From assembly GCF_000010525.1 (NCBI RefSeq), contig NC_009937.1:5236001-5300000 (forward strand): a stretch of DNA of 64,000 bases. The letters run 5' to 3'. A model generated the notes under the pieces. The model searched no databases. It was not told the DNA's origin and worked only from the letters and a program-made list of their open reading frames with translations. Below are positions 52,910-61,029 of this stretch, piece after piece. A program made the translations under genes and the position numbers. The first letter of the stretch is position 1, and every line of letters begins with the position of its first letter. The stretch is from Azorhizobium caulinodans ORS 571. GTDB taxonomy: Bacteria > Pseudomonadota > Alphaproteobacteria > Rhizobiales > Xanthobacteraceae.

Positions 52910-54313
52910 ATGACCGCCCTTCGCCGCGCCCCAGCGCCCCGCCCGCTTTCGCTGCAGGATCTCGTGGCCCGCTACGGCCGCCCCGTGCCGCGCTACACCA
53001 GCTATCCCACGGCGCCGCATTTCACGCCCGAGGTCGATGGCGGCGTCTATGAGCGCTGGCTGGGCGAACTCGATCCGGCGAGCCGCGGCTCGATCTATCT
53101 GCACGTGCCCTTCTGCGCCGAGCTGTGCCTCTATTGCGGCTGCACCACCTCCGTCGCCCGCCGCTATACGCCGGTCGCCGCTTATGCGGAGCGGCTGCGG
53201 GGCGAGATCGCGCGGGTGGCCGAGCGCATTCCCGGCCGGCTCGCCGTCACGCACCTGCACTGGGGCGGCGGCACACCCACGCTGCTCGCCGGCGGCGACA
53301 TGATCGCCCTCATGGAGAGCGTGCGCCGGCACTTCGACGTGAAACCCCATGCGGAACTCGCCATCGAGGTGGATCCGCGCGTGCTGAGCACCGACATGGT
53401 GGAGGCGCTGGCCGCCAGCGGCATCACGCGGGCGAGCCTCGGCGTGCAGGATTTCGATCCCGCCGTGCAGGCCGCCATAGGCCGCATGCAGTCGTTCGAG
53501 GAAACCGCCCGCGCCGCCGACGCGCTGCGCCGGGCCGGCATCGGCTCGCTCAATCTCGACCTCATCTACGGCCTGCCGCACCAGACCTTGGAGTCCGTGC
53601 TGCGCACCGTGCGCACGGCCCTCAGCCTCGATCCCGACCGTATCGCGGTGTTCGGCTATGCCCATGTGCCGTGGATGAAGAAGCACCAGGCGCTGATCCC
53701 GGACCAGAGCCTGCCCGGCCCCGACGCCCGGCTCGCCCAGGCGGAGGCCATCGCCGACCTGCTGACCGCGGAAGGCTATGTGGCCATCGGCCTCGACCAT
53801 TTCGCCAAGCCCACCGATGCCATGGCGCGGCAGGCGGCCGACGGCACGCTGAAGCGCAACTTCCAGGGCTATACGACCGATGACGCACCGGTGCTGCTCG
53901 GCTTCGGCGCCTCGGCCATCGGCATGCTCCCGCAGGGCTATGTGCAGAACATCGCGCAGACGCCCGGCTGGCACGCCGCGCTTGAGGAGGGCGGGCTGCC
54001 CATCGCCCGCGGCATCGCCCTGACGCCGGAGGACCGGCTGCGGCGGGATGTGATCGAGCGGCTGATGTGCGACAGCGCCGTGGATCTTGCGGCGGTTCTG
54101 CGCGCGCACGGCTTCGCCGTCGATTTCTTCGCGCCGGAACTCGCCCGTCTCGCGGACTTCGAGGCCGATGGCCTGATGGAGCGGACCGGCACCCGCCTCG
54201 CCATCCCGGCGGAGATGCGTGCCTTCACCCGCACGGTGGCTGCTGTCTTCGACGCGAAGCTCCCCGCACAAGAAAACGCCGCCGGGCCCAAGAGGCACTC
54301 GGCGGCGGTCTGA
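52910..54313 (+). CDS. hemN: Oxygen-independent coproporphyrinogen III oxidase
   Basis: HemN decarboxylates coproporphyrinogen III without O2, providing haem under microaerobic conditions. This 467-residue radical SAM enzyme has the cluster ligands C69-x3-C73-x2-C76 in HVPFCAELCLYCGC, PRYTSYPTAP ahead of it, HWGGGTPTLL and DLIYGLPHQT. The frame runs to TTG 52862 inside the FixK box; ATG 52910 agrees with the HemN N-terminus. The neighbouring fixK, fixL and fixJ genes support oxygen control. Confidence 0.94.
   Translation: MTALRRAPAPRPLSLQDLVARYGRPVPRYTSYPTAPHFTPEVDGGVYERWLGELDPASRGSIYLHVPFCAELCLYCGCTTSVARRYTPVAAYAERLRGEIARVAERIPGRLAVTHLHWGGGTPTLLAGGDMIALMESVRRHFDVKPHAELAIEVDPRVLSTDMVEALAASGITRASLGVQDFDPAVQAAIGRMQSFEETARAADALRRAGIGSLNLDLIYGLPHQTLESVLRTVRTALSLDPDRIAVFGYAHVPWMKKHQALIPDQSLPGPDARLAQAEAIADLLTAEGYVAIGLDHFAKPTDAMARQAADGTLKRNFQGYTTDDAPVLLGFGASAIGMLPQGYVQNIAQTPGWHAALEEGGLPIARGIALTPEDRLRRDVIERLMCDSAVDLAAVLRAHGFAVDFFAPELARLADFEADGLMERTGTRLAIPAEMRAFTRTVAAVFDAKLPAQENAAGPKRHSAAV
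54273..54307 (-). terminator. Second minus-strand terminator-like hairpin inside the hemN end
   Basis: CGCCGCCG and CGGCGGCG form an 8-bp stem; on the minus strand it is followed by TTTTC. It would catch fixK transcripts that pass the first terminator. Confidence 0.4.
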
Positions 54314-54358
54314 GGTGGGGAGGAAATGAAACCGGAAACGCGGACCGAAGTTATGGGG

Positions 54359-54388
54359 AAAAACGTCGCCTCAGGAGTCGAGGCGACG
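54359..54388 (-). terminator. Intrinsic terminator of fixK
   Basis: CGTCGCCTC and GAGGCGACG form a perfect 9-bp stem with a seven-base loop overlapping the fixK stop; on the minus strand it is followed by TTTTT. Confidence 0.8.
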
Positions 54389-55117
54389 GAGTGCAGAGCG
54401 GTCGCGGAGCAGGACGCGGCGGGAGGACGGCAGCGAGATCGTGCCCTGTTCCTCGAGATAGGTGAGCGTGCGCGACACGGTCTCGATGGTCAGGCCGAGG
54501 AAGTCCGCAATGTCCTGGCGGGACATGGCGAGCGTGACTTCGGTGACGTGCGAGGCATTGGTGGTGCCGGAGCGGCGGGCGAGATCGAGCAGGAAGGAGC
54601 CGACACGCTCCTGCGCCGTCTTGCGGCCGAGCAGGAGGAGATGCTCCTGGGCGCGCTGGAGTTCGGCAAAGCTCAGCGCCCAGAGCGCACAAGCCAGTTC
54701 CGGATCGCTGCCGGCGCGGGCGAAGAGGACGGAGCGCTTCACGCGCACCAGACGGCACTCGCTCACCGCCTCGGCGGAGAAGCGGTAACGCTCGCCGGTC
54801 TCCCAGCCGAAGGCATCGCCCGGAAGGCAGAAGGCCTCGATCTGGCGGCGGCCGTCGCCCATCAGCTTGCAGATGCGCACGACGCCGGAGACGACGACAT
54901 AGACGTTCTCGGCAACCTGATCGTCGCCGAAAATCTCGCTGTTGCGGGCGAACACCGCCGGAGTGCCGAGAGCCGCAACGACTTGCGCCGGACGGGCGCT
55001 TTCATCGGCGGCTACGCCACGGGCCATCTCGCTCCACCGGTTGGAGGGCATGGGATGTGCATAGGCCTGAGCAGGCACGGGAGCGATATGGGCGATGACG
55101 CTGGCGGCGATCGACAT
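54371..55117 (-). CDS. fixK: FixK-type Crp/Fnr transcription regulator
   Basis: The 248-residue protein has a cyclic-nucleotide-type sensor domain (about 45-150, IFGDDQVAENVYVVVSGVVRICKLMGDGRRQIEAFCLPGDAFGWE) and a C-terminal helix-turn-helix VTLAMSRQDIADFLGLTIETVSRTLTYLEEQG, matching FixK. It lacks the N-terminal cysteine cluster of FNR/FnrN, so O2 sensing would be through FixLJ. ATG 55117 has GGAG eight bases upstream; longer starts are possible. Divergent from fixLJ with a FixJ-like site between. It likely activates hemN and the receiver gene at 57553. Confidence 0.9.
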   Translation of the reverse strand: MSIAASVIAHIAPVPAQAYAHPMPSNRWSEMARGVAADESARPAQVVAALGTPAVFARNSEIFGDDQVAENVYVVVSGVVRICKLMGDGRRQIEAFCLPGDAFGWETGERYRFSAEAVSECRLVRVKRSVLFARAGSDPELACALWALSFAELQRAQEHLLLLGRKTAQERVGSFLLDLARRSGTTNASHVTEVTLAMSRQDIADFLGLTIETVSRTLTYLEEQGTISLPSSRRVLLRDRSALRRLDS

Positions 55118-55203
55118 CGGTCTCATCTCCGAATTTCGTTGATGAAGGGATAGCCCGTTGACCGCCCTGCAAAAATTCGGATTCACTCCTTAGGGCCCAG
55201 CCC

Positions 55204-55220
55204 TTAAGTAGTATTGCGTA
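55204..55220. promoter_or_regulatory. Candidate FixJ binding site in the fixK-fixL intergenic region
   Basis: TTAAGTAGTATTGCGTA resembles described FixJ~P sites (a TAAGTA core followed by a T-rich half) and lies about 87 bases upstream of the fixK start. Orientation and activity are not proven. Confidence 0.4.
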
Positions 55221-55304
55221 GGTGATTTTACGGAGCCTAGGCTGCCGATCAGCCGGTCAACAGCCGTTTCACACCCCGCCCAATTCGACGAGACGAGCCC
55301 CCAG

Positions 55305-56819
55305 ATGACCGACACGCCAACGCAGGCGCTGCCTCCGAAAGCTCCCCAGGCGGGGCCGACGGTTCCGGGCACCGTGCGCCGTGCCGTACCCGGCAGCGCC
55401 GCCGCCGCGCTGGTGATTGCCGCGAGCCATTTTGCAGCCTTGTCCGCGTTCGACCCCCGCATCCTGCTGGTGCTGCTGGTCATCGTTGTGCTGGCCAGCA
55501 GCGGCGGTCTCTTCGCCGGGCTGGCGGCGACGGCGGTGTCCGCCCTCGGCCTCGCGCTGCGCGGCCTGCTCTCGGGCGATACCGTCGTGGCGGACTGGCA
55601 GAGCCTCGGCCTTCTCACCATCGCTGGCGCGGGCATTGCCGTCCTCGGGGAGCGCCTGCGGCGAACCCGGCTCGATGCGGTGGCGCGCGATCGCGCGCTG
55701 CTCGCCCGCGAGGCGCATCTCTCCTCGATCCTCGACACGGTGCCGGATGCGATGATCGTCATCGACGAGCGCGGCATCATGCAGTCCTTCTCCATCACCG
55801 CGGAGCGACTGTTCGGCTATTCGCCCTCCGAGGTGATCGGCCGCAACGTCTCCATGCTGATGCCCAATCCGCACCGCGACCAGCACGACCTCTATCTCTC
55901 GCGCTATCTCACCACCGGCGAGCGCCGCATCATCGGCATCGGCCGCGTGGTGACGGGGGAGCGCAAGGACGGCGCCACCTTCCCCATGGAGCTGGCGGTG
56001 GGCGAGATGCACTCGGTCTCCGGCCGCTTCTTCACCGGCTTCATCCGCGACCTCACCGAGCGCCAGAACACCGAGGCGCGCCTCCAGGAACTCCAGGCCG
56101 AGCTCGTCCACATCTCCCGCCTCACGGCGCTGGGCGAGATGGCCTCGACGCTGGCCCATGAACTGAACCAGCCGCTGTCGGCCATCGCCAATTACATCAA
56201 GGGCTCGCGGCGCCTCCTCGATGACGGCGACCCCAAGCGCATCCCCATGTTGCAGGGGGCACTGGACAAGGCGGCGGAACAGGCGTTGCGTGCGGGCCAG
56301 ATCATCCGCCGGCTCCGGGACTTCGTGTCACGCGGGGAGACGGAACGGCGGGTGGAGAGCCTGTCGAAGCTCATCGAGGAGGCGAGCGCCCTCGCCCTCG
56401 TGGGCGCGAAGGAGCACGGGATCCAGGTGCGGTATCAGATCGATACCTCCTGCGACCTCGTGCTTGCCGACAAGGTGCAGGTGCAACAGGTATTGCTCAA
56501 TCTGATGCGCAACGCCCTCGAAGCCATGATGGACGCCTCCCGCCGGCAGCTCCTCGTGCAGACCACCCCGGCGGAGGACGACATGGTGACGGTGTCGGTC
56601 TGCGACACCGGCCATGGCATATCGGACGAGATGCGGGCACAACTGTTCACACCGTTTGTCACCACGAAGGCACAAGGCATGGGCGTCGGCCTGTCCATCT
56701 CGCGCACCATCATCGAAGCCCATGGCGGGCGCATCTGGGCGGAACCGAATGCCGGCGGCGGGACCATCTTCCGCTTCACGCTGCGCACCGTCGACGAGGA
56801 GGCCATGAACGATGCCTGA
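55305..56819 (+). CDS. fixL: Oxygen-sensing histidine kinase FixL
   Basis: The 504-residue kinase has N-terminal membrane helices (about 30-115) and a haem-PAS domain with proximal His194 (QHDLYLSRY) and distal Arg214 in [10 protein letters not shown], 20 residues apart as in Bradyrhizobium FixL. The phospho-acceptor is His285 in [13 protein letters not shown]1 and G2 boxes follow ([28 protein letters not shown]). Without O2 on the haem it would autophosphorylate and phosphorylate FixJ. It overlaps fixJ by eight bases. The start has no strong ribosome binding site. Confidence 0.95.
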   Translation: MTDTPTQALPPKAPQAGPTVPGTVRRAVPGSAAAALVIAASHFAALSAFDPRILLVLLVIVVLASSGGLFAGLAATAVSALGLALRGLLSGDTVVADWQSLGLLTIAGAGIAVLGERLRRTRLDAVARDRALLAREAHLSSILDTVPDAMIVIDERGIMQSFSITAERLFGYSPSEVIGRNVSMLMPNPHRDQHDLYLSRYLTTGERRIIGIGRVVTGERKDGATFPMELAVGEMHSVSGRFFTGFIRDLTERQNTEARLQELQAELVHISRLTALGEMASTLAHELNQPLSAIANYIKGSRRLLDDGDPKRIPMLQGALDKAAEQALRAGQIIRRLRDFVSRGETERRVESLSKLIEEASALALVGAKEHGIQVRYQIDTSCDLVLADKVQVQQVLLNLMRNALEAMMDASRRQLLVQTTPAEDDMVTVSVCDTGHGISDEMRAQLFTPFVTTKAQGMGVGLSISRTIIEAHGGRIWAEPNAGGGTIFRFTLRTVDEEAMNDA

Positions 56820-57447
56820 GTCGCTGCCGGTCCACGTGATCGACGATGACGACGCCGTCCGCGAGTCGCTCGCCTTTCTGCTGGAAAGCTCCGGCCTCGC
56901 CGTCACCCAGCACACCTCCGCTGCCGCCTTCCTCGACGCCGGCGTGCCGCTCGACCGCGGCTGCATCGTCACCGACGTACGCATGCCCGGCATCAGCGGC
57001 CTCGAACTGCTGAAGGAGCTGAACGCCCGCGGCGCCCATATGGCGGTTATCGTCATGACCGGCCATGGCGACGTGCCGCTCGCGGTCGAAGCGATGAAGC
57101 TCGGCGCCGCCGACTTCCTGGAAAAGCCGTTCGACGATGCCGCCATCATTGCCGCCGTGCGCGCGAGCCTCGGCCGCTCCGCCGAGCAGGGGCGGCAGGA
57201 GGATGCGCGCAGCGAGGTGGGCAAGCGCATCGCCGGCCTCTCCCAGCGCGAGCGTCAGGTTCTGGAGTGCCTCGTCAACGGCCTCGCCAACAAGACCATC
57301 GCCTACGACCTCGGCATCAGCCCGCGCACGGTGGAGGTCTATCGCGCCAACGTGATGACGAAGATGAAGGCCGCGAGCCTGCCGGAACTCGTGCGGATGG
57401 CACTTCTGGCCGGCGTTGCCCCCGCGGATGACGCAACGCCAACTTGA
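56812..57447 (+). CDS. fixJ: Response regulator FixJ
   Basis: The 211-residue NarL-type regulator has a receiver domain with [12 protein letters not shown], phospho-acceptor Asp55 in [20 protein letters not shown] and FLEKPF, then a LuxR-type [46 protein letters not shown]. Phosphorylated by FixL at low O2, it activates fixK in rhizobia. ATG 56812 lies inside the end of fixL. Confidence 0.96.
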   Translation: MPESLPVHVIDDDDAVRESLAFLLESSGLAVTQHTSAAAFLDAGVPLDRGCIVTDVRMPGISGLELLKELNARGAHMAVIVMTGHGDVPLAVEAMKLGAADFLEKPFDDAAIIAAVRASLGRSAEQGRQEDARSEVGKRIAGLSQRERQVLECLVNGLANKTIAYDLGISPRTVEVYRANVMTKMKAASLPELVRMALLAGVAPADDATPT

Positions 57448-57462
57448 CCGCATTGCCTGCAC

Positions 57463-57476
57463 TTGATCTATCTCAA
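57463..57476 (+). promoter_or_regulatory. FixK/FNR box upstream of the orphan receiver gene
   Basis: TTGATCTATCTCAA matches TTGAT-N4-ATCAA at nine of ten defined positions. Its centre is 83 bases before the ATG at 57553, suitable for a -41.5 activator site and a 5' leader of about 40 bases. Confidence 0.7.
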
Positions 57477-57552
57477 GGCTGTCGTGCCCTTCCGCCGCGA
57501 TGGTGAAGGGGTCCGGGCTTCCACTCAAGGAGGAGGCTCGCGCGAGGCCCAC

Positions 57553-57972
57553 ATGCTCTTGATTGGCGAAGACAAGGCCGCCGACGCCCCCGCCTCCCCG
57601 GTGGTGGTCGTGGTGGATGACGACCCTGCTGTCCGCGGGTCGTTGAAGTTCGCCCTTGAGCTGGAAGGGTTCGACGTCCGCATCTTCGCCACCGCCGCCG
57701 AGATGCTGGATCAGGATATCGAAACCCTGCCGGGCAGCGGCTGCCTCATCGTCGATTACAACCTGCCCGGCCTCAACGGCCTCGACCTGCTGCGCGAACT
57801 GAAGCAGCGGCAGGTGACCTGGCCGGCCATCCTCATCACCACCCATCCCACCGAGCAGGTGCGCCGCCGCGCCACCTCCGCCGGCGTTGCCATCGTGGAG
57901 AAGCCCCTCTTCTCCAACGCCCTGAGCGATGCCGTGCGCGAGACCTTCCGCCGTCCCTTCCCGCATCAGTAA
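57553..57972 (+). CDS. Single-domain response regulator downstream of fixJ
   Basis: The 139-residue protein is a receiver domain alone: VVVVVDDDPAVRGSL, phospho-acceptor Asp in CLIVDYNLPGLNG, ILITTHP and VEKPL. It has no output domain, so it may act as a phosphate sink, a FixL competitor or a partner protein. ATG 57553 is preceded by GAGG at about seven bases; the longer frame starts inside the FixK box. The FixK box suggests induction under low O2, forming a possible feedback on FixLJ. A single-domain receiver beside fixLJ also occurs, as I recall, in Bradyrhizobium. Confidence 0.85.
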   Translation: MLLIGEDKAADAPASPVVVVVDDDPAVRGSLKFALELEGFDVRIFATAAEMLDQDIETLPGSGCLIVDYNLPGLNGLDLLRELKQRQVTWPAILITTHPTEQVRRRATSAGVAIVEKPLFSNALSDAVRETFRRPFPHQ

Positions 57973-58077
57973 GGGCGGGCACCGCCCGCGCGCCCACGCC
58001 GCACATCCCCCGTCTTAAGATCGTCCGCCGCATCGGTCATCCTGCGGACGCTCCCGTTCGCCCGACCGGAGGACGCC

Positions 58078-60774
58078 ATGACGACGCGCAATCTCGACGC
58101 CCTCTTCCACCCCGGCGCCATCGCTCTCGTGGGGGCGAGCAGCCGGCCCGGCACCATCGGCGCGGTCACGGCGCGCAACCTCTTCGAGGCCGGGTTCGAC
58201 GGCCCCATCCTCAGCGTCAATCCGAAGGAACGGGCGATCCGCTCGGCGCTCAACTACCATTCGGTGGGCGACCTGCCGATCCAGGTCGACCTCGCGGTGC
58301 TGACAGGGCCGCCCGAAACCCTGCCGCAGACCATCGCCGACCTTGGCGCCAAGGGCTGCCGCGCCGCCGTCCTCCTCGCCTCCAGTCCCGGCAGTGCCGA
58401 TGCCGCCCTGCGCCAGCGGATGCTGGACGCCGCCCGGCCGAACCTCATGCGCCTGCTGGGCCCGAGCTGCCTCGGCTTCATCTCCACCGGACCGCGCATC
58501 AATGCGAGCTACGCCCATCTGATGCCGCGCAAGGGGGATGTCGCCTTCCTCAGCCAGTCGGCAGCGCTCGCCACCGCCGTGCTCGACTGGGCCGAGGGAC
58601 GGGGCGTCGGCTTCTCCCACGTGGCTTCGCTCGGCGACAAGGCGGACATCGACTTCGGCGACCTGCTCGACCATCTCGCCATGGATTCCGCCACGCGGGC
58701 CATCGTGCTCTACGTGGAGAGCATCACCGATGCGCGCAAATTCATGTCCGCCGGGCGCATCGCCGCCCGCGCCAAGCCGGTCATCGTCATCAAGGCGGGC
58801 CGCAGCGCCGCCGGCGCGCAGGCGGCCGTCTCGCACACCGGTCGCCTCGCGGGCGCCGATGCGGTCTATGACGCCGCCTTCCGCCGCGCCGGCATGCTGC
58901 GGGTCTACGATCTGCGCGAACTGTTCGAGGCGGTGACCACGCTCGCCTCAGGCATCCGGCTGAACGGCGAGCGCCTCGCCATCCTCACCAACAGCGGCGG
59001 CGCCGGCGTGCTGGCCACCGACGCTCTGGAGCAGACGCCCGGCCGGCTGGCTGAACTGGCGCCGGAGACCTTCGCCAAGCTCGACCGCGTGCTGCCGAAC
59101 GGCTGGTCGCGCACCAATCCCGTGGCGCTGGCCGCCGATGCCCCGCCCAAGCGCTATGCGGACGGCGTGACGGCGCTGCTGGAAGATCCCGGCTCGGATG
59201 CCGTTCTTGTCCTCAACTGCCCGACCGCCCTCACCGACAGCGCCGAGGCCGCCGATGCGGTGGTGGAGGCGCTTGCGCAGCGGCCGCGTGCCCCCGTGCT
59301 CACCTGCTGGCTCGGCAATCAGGCCGCGGCAAATGCCCGCCGCCACTTGGCCGCCCGCCGCCTGCCCACCTACGACACGCCCGATGAGGCGGTGCGCGCC
59401 TTCGGCCATCTCGTCTCCTACCAGCGCAACCAGACCATGCTGATGGAGACCCCGCCGGCCCGCAGCTTCGACGAGCCGGACCGCGACAAGGCCAAGCAGG
59501 TGGTGGATGCGGTAATCGGAGCCGGCCGCAGCGTGCTGACCGAGGTGGAGGCCAAGGCGGTGCTGGCCGCCTACGACATTCCGGTGGTGGAGACCCGCAC
59601 GGCCGCGTCTCCGGCGGAGGCCGCCGATCTGGCTGCTGCCTTCGGCGGGCCGGTGGCGCTGAAGATCCTTTCCGACGACATCATCCACAAGTCCGAGGCT
59701 GGGGGCGTGCGGCTCGACCTGCGCACCCCCGCCCAGGTGGAGGAAGCCGCCGAGCTGATGCTGGCCGCAGTGCGCGAGCGCATGCCGCAGGCGCGGCTTG
59801 AAGGCTTCACGGTGCAGCGGATGGTGCGCCGGCAGCGGGCGGTGGAACTCATCGCCGGGATCGCCAATGACGAGACCTTCGGCCCCGTGGTGCTGTTCGG
59901 CGAAGGCGGGACGGCGGTGGAGGTGATCGCCGACCGGGCGGTGGCGCTGCCGCCGCTCAACGGCCGCCTCGCCCGCGAGATGATGGAGCGCACACGCATC
60001 TACCGCCGCCTCGTCGGCTATCGCGACCGGCCAGCCGCCGATCTCGATGCGGTGGCCACCACGCTGGTAAAGATCTCCGAACTGATGGGCGACCTGCCGC
60101 AGATCGGCGAACTCGACATCAACCCGCTGCTGGTGGACGAGAACGGCGTCATCGCGCTCGACGCCCGCATCGTTGTGCACCCGTCCGCCAGCCGGGGCAC
60201 CGAGCGCTTCGCCATCAAGCCCTTCCCGACCATCCTCAGCCGTCACATCGTGCTCTCGGACGGTCAGGAGGTGCTGCTGCGCCCCATCCGCCCGGAGGAC
60301 GAGCCGGCGCTGGGGGACATGGTGCGCCGCTCGGACCCCCGCGACGTACGCATGCGCTTCCTAGGCTCGCTGAAGGACTTCCCGCACCTGATGGCCGCCC
60401 GCCTCTCGCAGATCGACTACGACCGGGAGATGGCGCTGGTGACCGTGGCGGAGACGGGCGAGATCCTCGGCGTCGTGCGCATCATCGCCGATCCCGACAA
60501 TGAAGCGGCCGAATACGCCATCATGGTGCGCTCGGACATGAAGGGCCGGGGCCTCGGCTACCGGCTGATGAACGAGATCCTCGACTATGCGCAGGAGCGC
60601 GGCCTCGCCCGCATCTTCGGCGACGTGCTGCGCGAGAACCTGCCCATGCTCCATCTCGCACAGGACCTCGGCTTCAAGGTCCGGCCCGGCGGCGATGACC
60701 CGACCGTGGTGCGCGTGGACCTGAACCTCGCCGACCGCATCCACACCGTCACCTCCGCAGGGGACGCGAGCTAG
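58078..60774 (+). CDS. Pat-type protein acetyltransferase: NDP-forming acyl-CoA ligase domains plus GNAT
   Basis: The 898-residue protein combines a CoA-binding domain (about 5-130, FHPGAIALVGASSRPGTIGA), a succinyl-CoA-ligase-like domain (with SHTGRLAG near 258), an ATP-grasp domain (about 480-710, GGPVALKILSDDIIHKSEAGGV and ELDINPLLV) and a C-terminal GNAT domain (about 730-885, VLLRPIRPEDEPAL, then VRSDMKGRGLGYRLMNEIL). This layout is that of Pat lysine acetyltransferases that regulate acyl-CoA synthetases. GGAGGACG precedes the ATG. An ADP-forming CoA-ligase activity cannot be excluded. Confidence 0.88.
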   Translation: MTTRNLDALFHPGAIALVGASSRPGTIGAVTARNLFEAGFDGPILSVNPKERAIRSALNYHSVGDLPIQVDLAVLTGPPETLPQTIADLGAKGCRAAVLLASSPGSADAALRQRMLDAARPNLMRLLGPSCLGFISTGPRINASYAHLMPRKGDVAFLSQSAALATAVLDWAEGRGVGFSHVASLGDKADIDFGDLLDHLAMDSATRAIVLYVESITDARKFMSAGRIAARAKPVIVIKAGRSAAGAQAAVSHTGRLAGADAVYDAAFRRAGMLRVYDLRELFEAVTTLASGIRLNGERLAILTNSGGAGVLATDALEQTPGRLAELAPETFAKLDRVLPNGWSRTNPVALAADAPPKRYADGVTALLEDPGSDAVLVLNCPTALTDSAEAADAVVEALAQRPRAPVLTCWLGNQAAANARRHLAARRLPTYDTPDEAVRAFGHLVSYQRNQTMLMETPPARSFDEPDRDKAKQVVDAVIGAGRSVLTEVEAKAVLAAYDIPVVETRTAASPAEAADLAAAFGGPVALKILSDDIIHKSEAGGVRLDLRTPAQVEEAAELMLAAVRERMPQARLEGFTVQRMVRRQRAVELIAGIANDETFGPVVLFGEGGTAVEVIADRAVALPPLNGRLAREMMERTRIYRRLVGYRDRPAADLDAVATTLVKISELMGDLPQIGELDINPLLVDENGVIALDARIVVHPSASRGTERFAIKPFPTILSRHIVLSDGQEVLLRPIRPEDEPALGDMVRRSDPRDVRMRFLGSLKDFPHLMAARLSQIDYDREMALVTVAETGEILGVVRIIADPDNEAAEYAIMVRSDMKGRGLGYRLMNEILDYAQERGLARIFGDVLRENLPMLHLAQDLGFKVRPGGDDPTVVRVDLNLADRIHTVTSAGDAS

Positions 60775-60897
60775 CCGGGCGCGGCTCCTGCACCGGGGAG
60801 TTCGCGCCGCTGCGATTCATCGTTTTTTAAGGTTAACGACATCGCAAACAATGGACCCGTAACGGTTCCAGAGGGGGCAGCTTCGCCCAAGCCCTCG

Positions 60898-60941
60898 GTG
60901 CCACTCTACCTCGGCGCGCAAATGTAGCGCGCGAGTGGCAC
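60898..60941. other. Long imperfect hairpin between the Pat-type gene and the EAL gene
   Basis: GTGCCACTC and GAGTGGCAC (perfect 9-bp arms) enclose an inner GCGCGC/GCGCGC stem with a seven-base loop. There is no T tract. It lies about 90 bases before the next start codon and may be a terminator, a leader structure or a binding site. Confidence 0.5.
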
Positions 60942-61029
60942 ATTCGACAGGCACAACCCAGCGTATTCTGGCAGTAATGGCCGTCGCGCCGTTAGAATGC
61001 GGACTTGGCGCGAAGGTTCGGAAGCGTTT

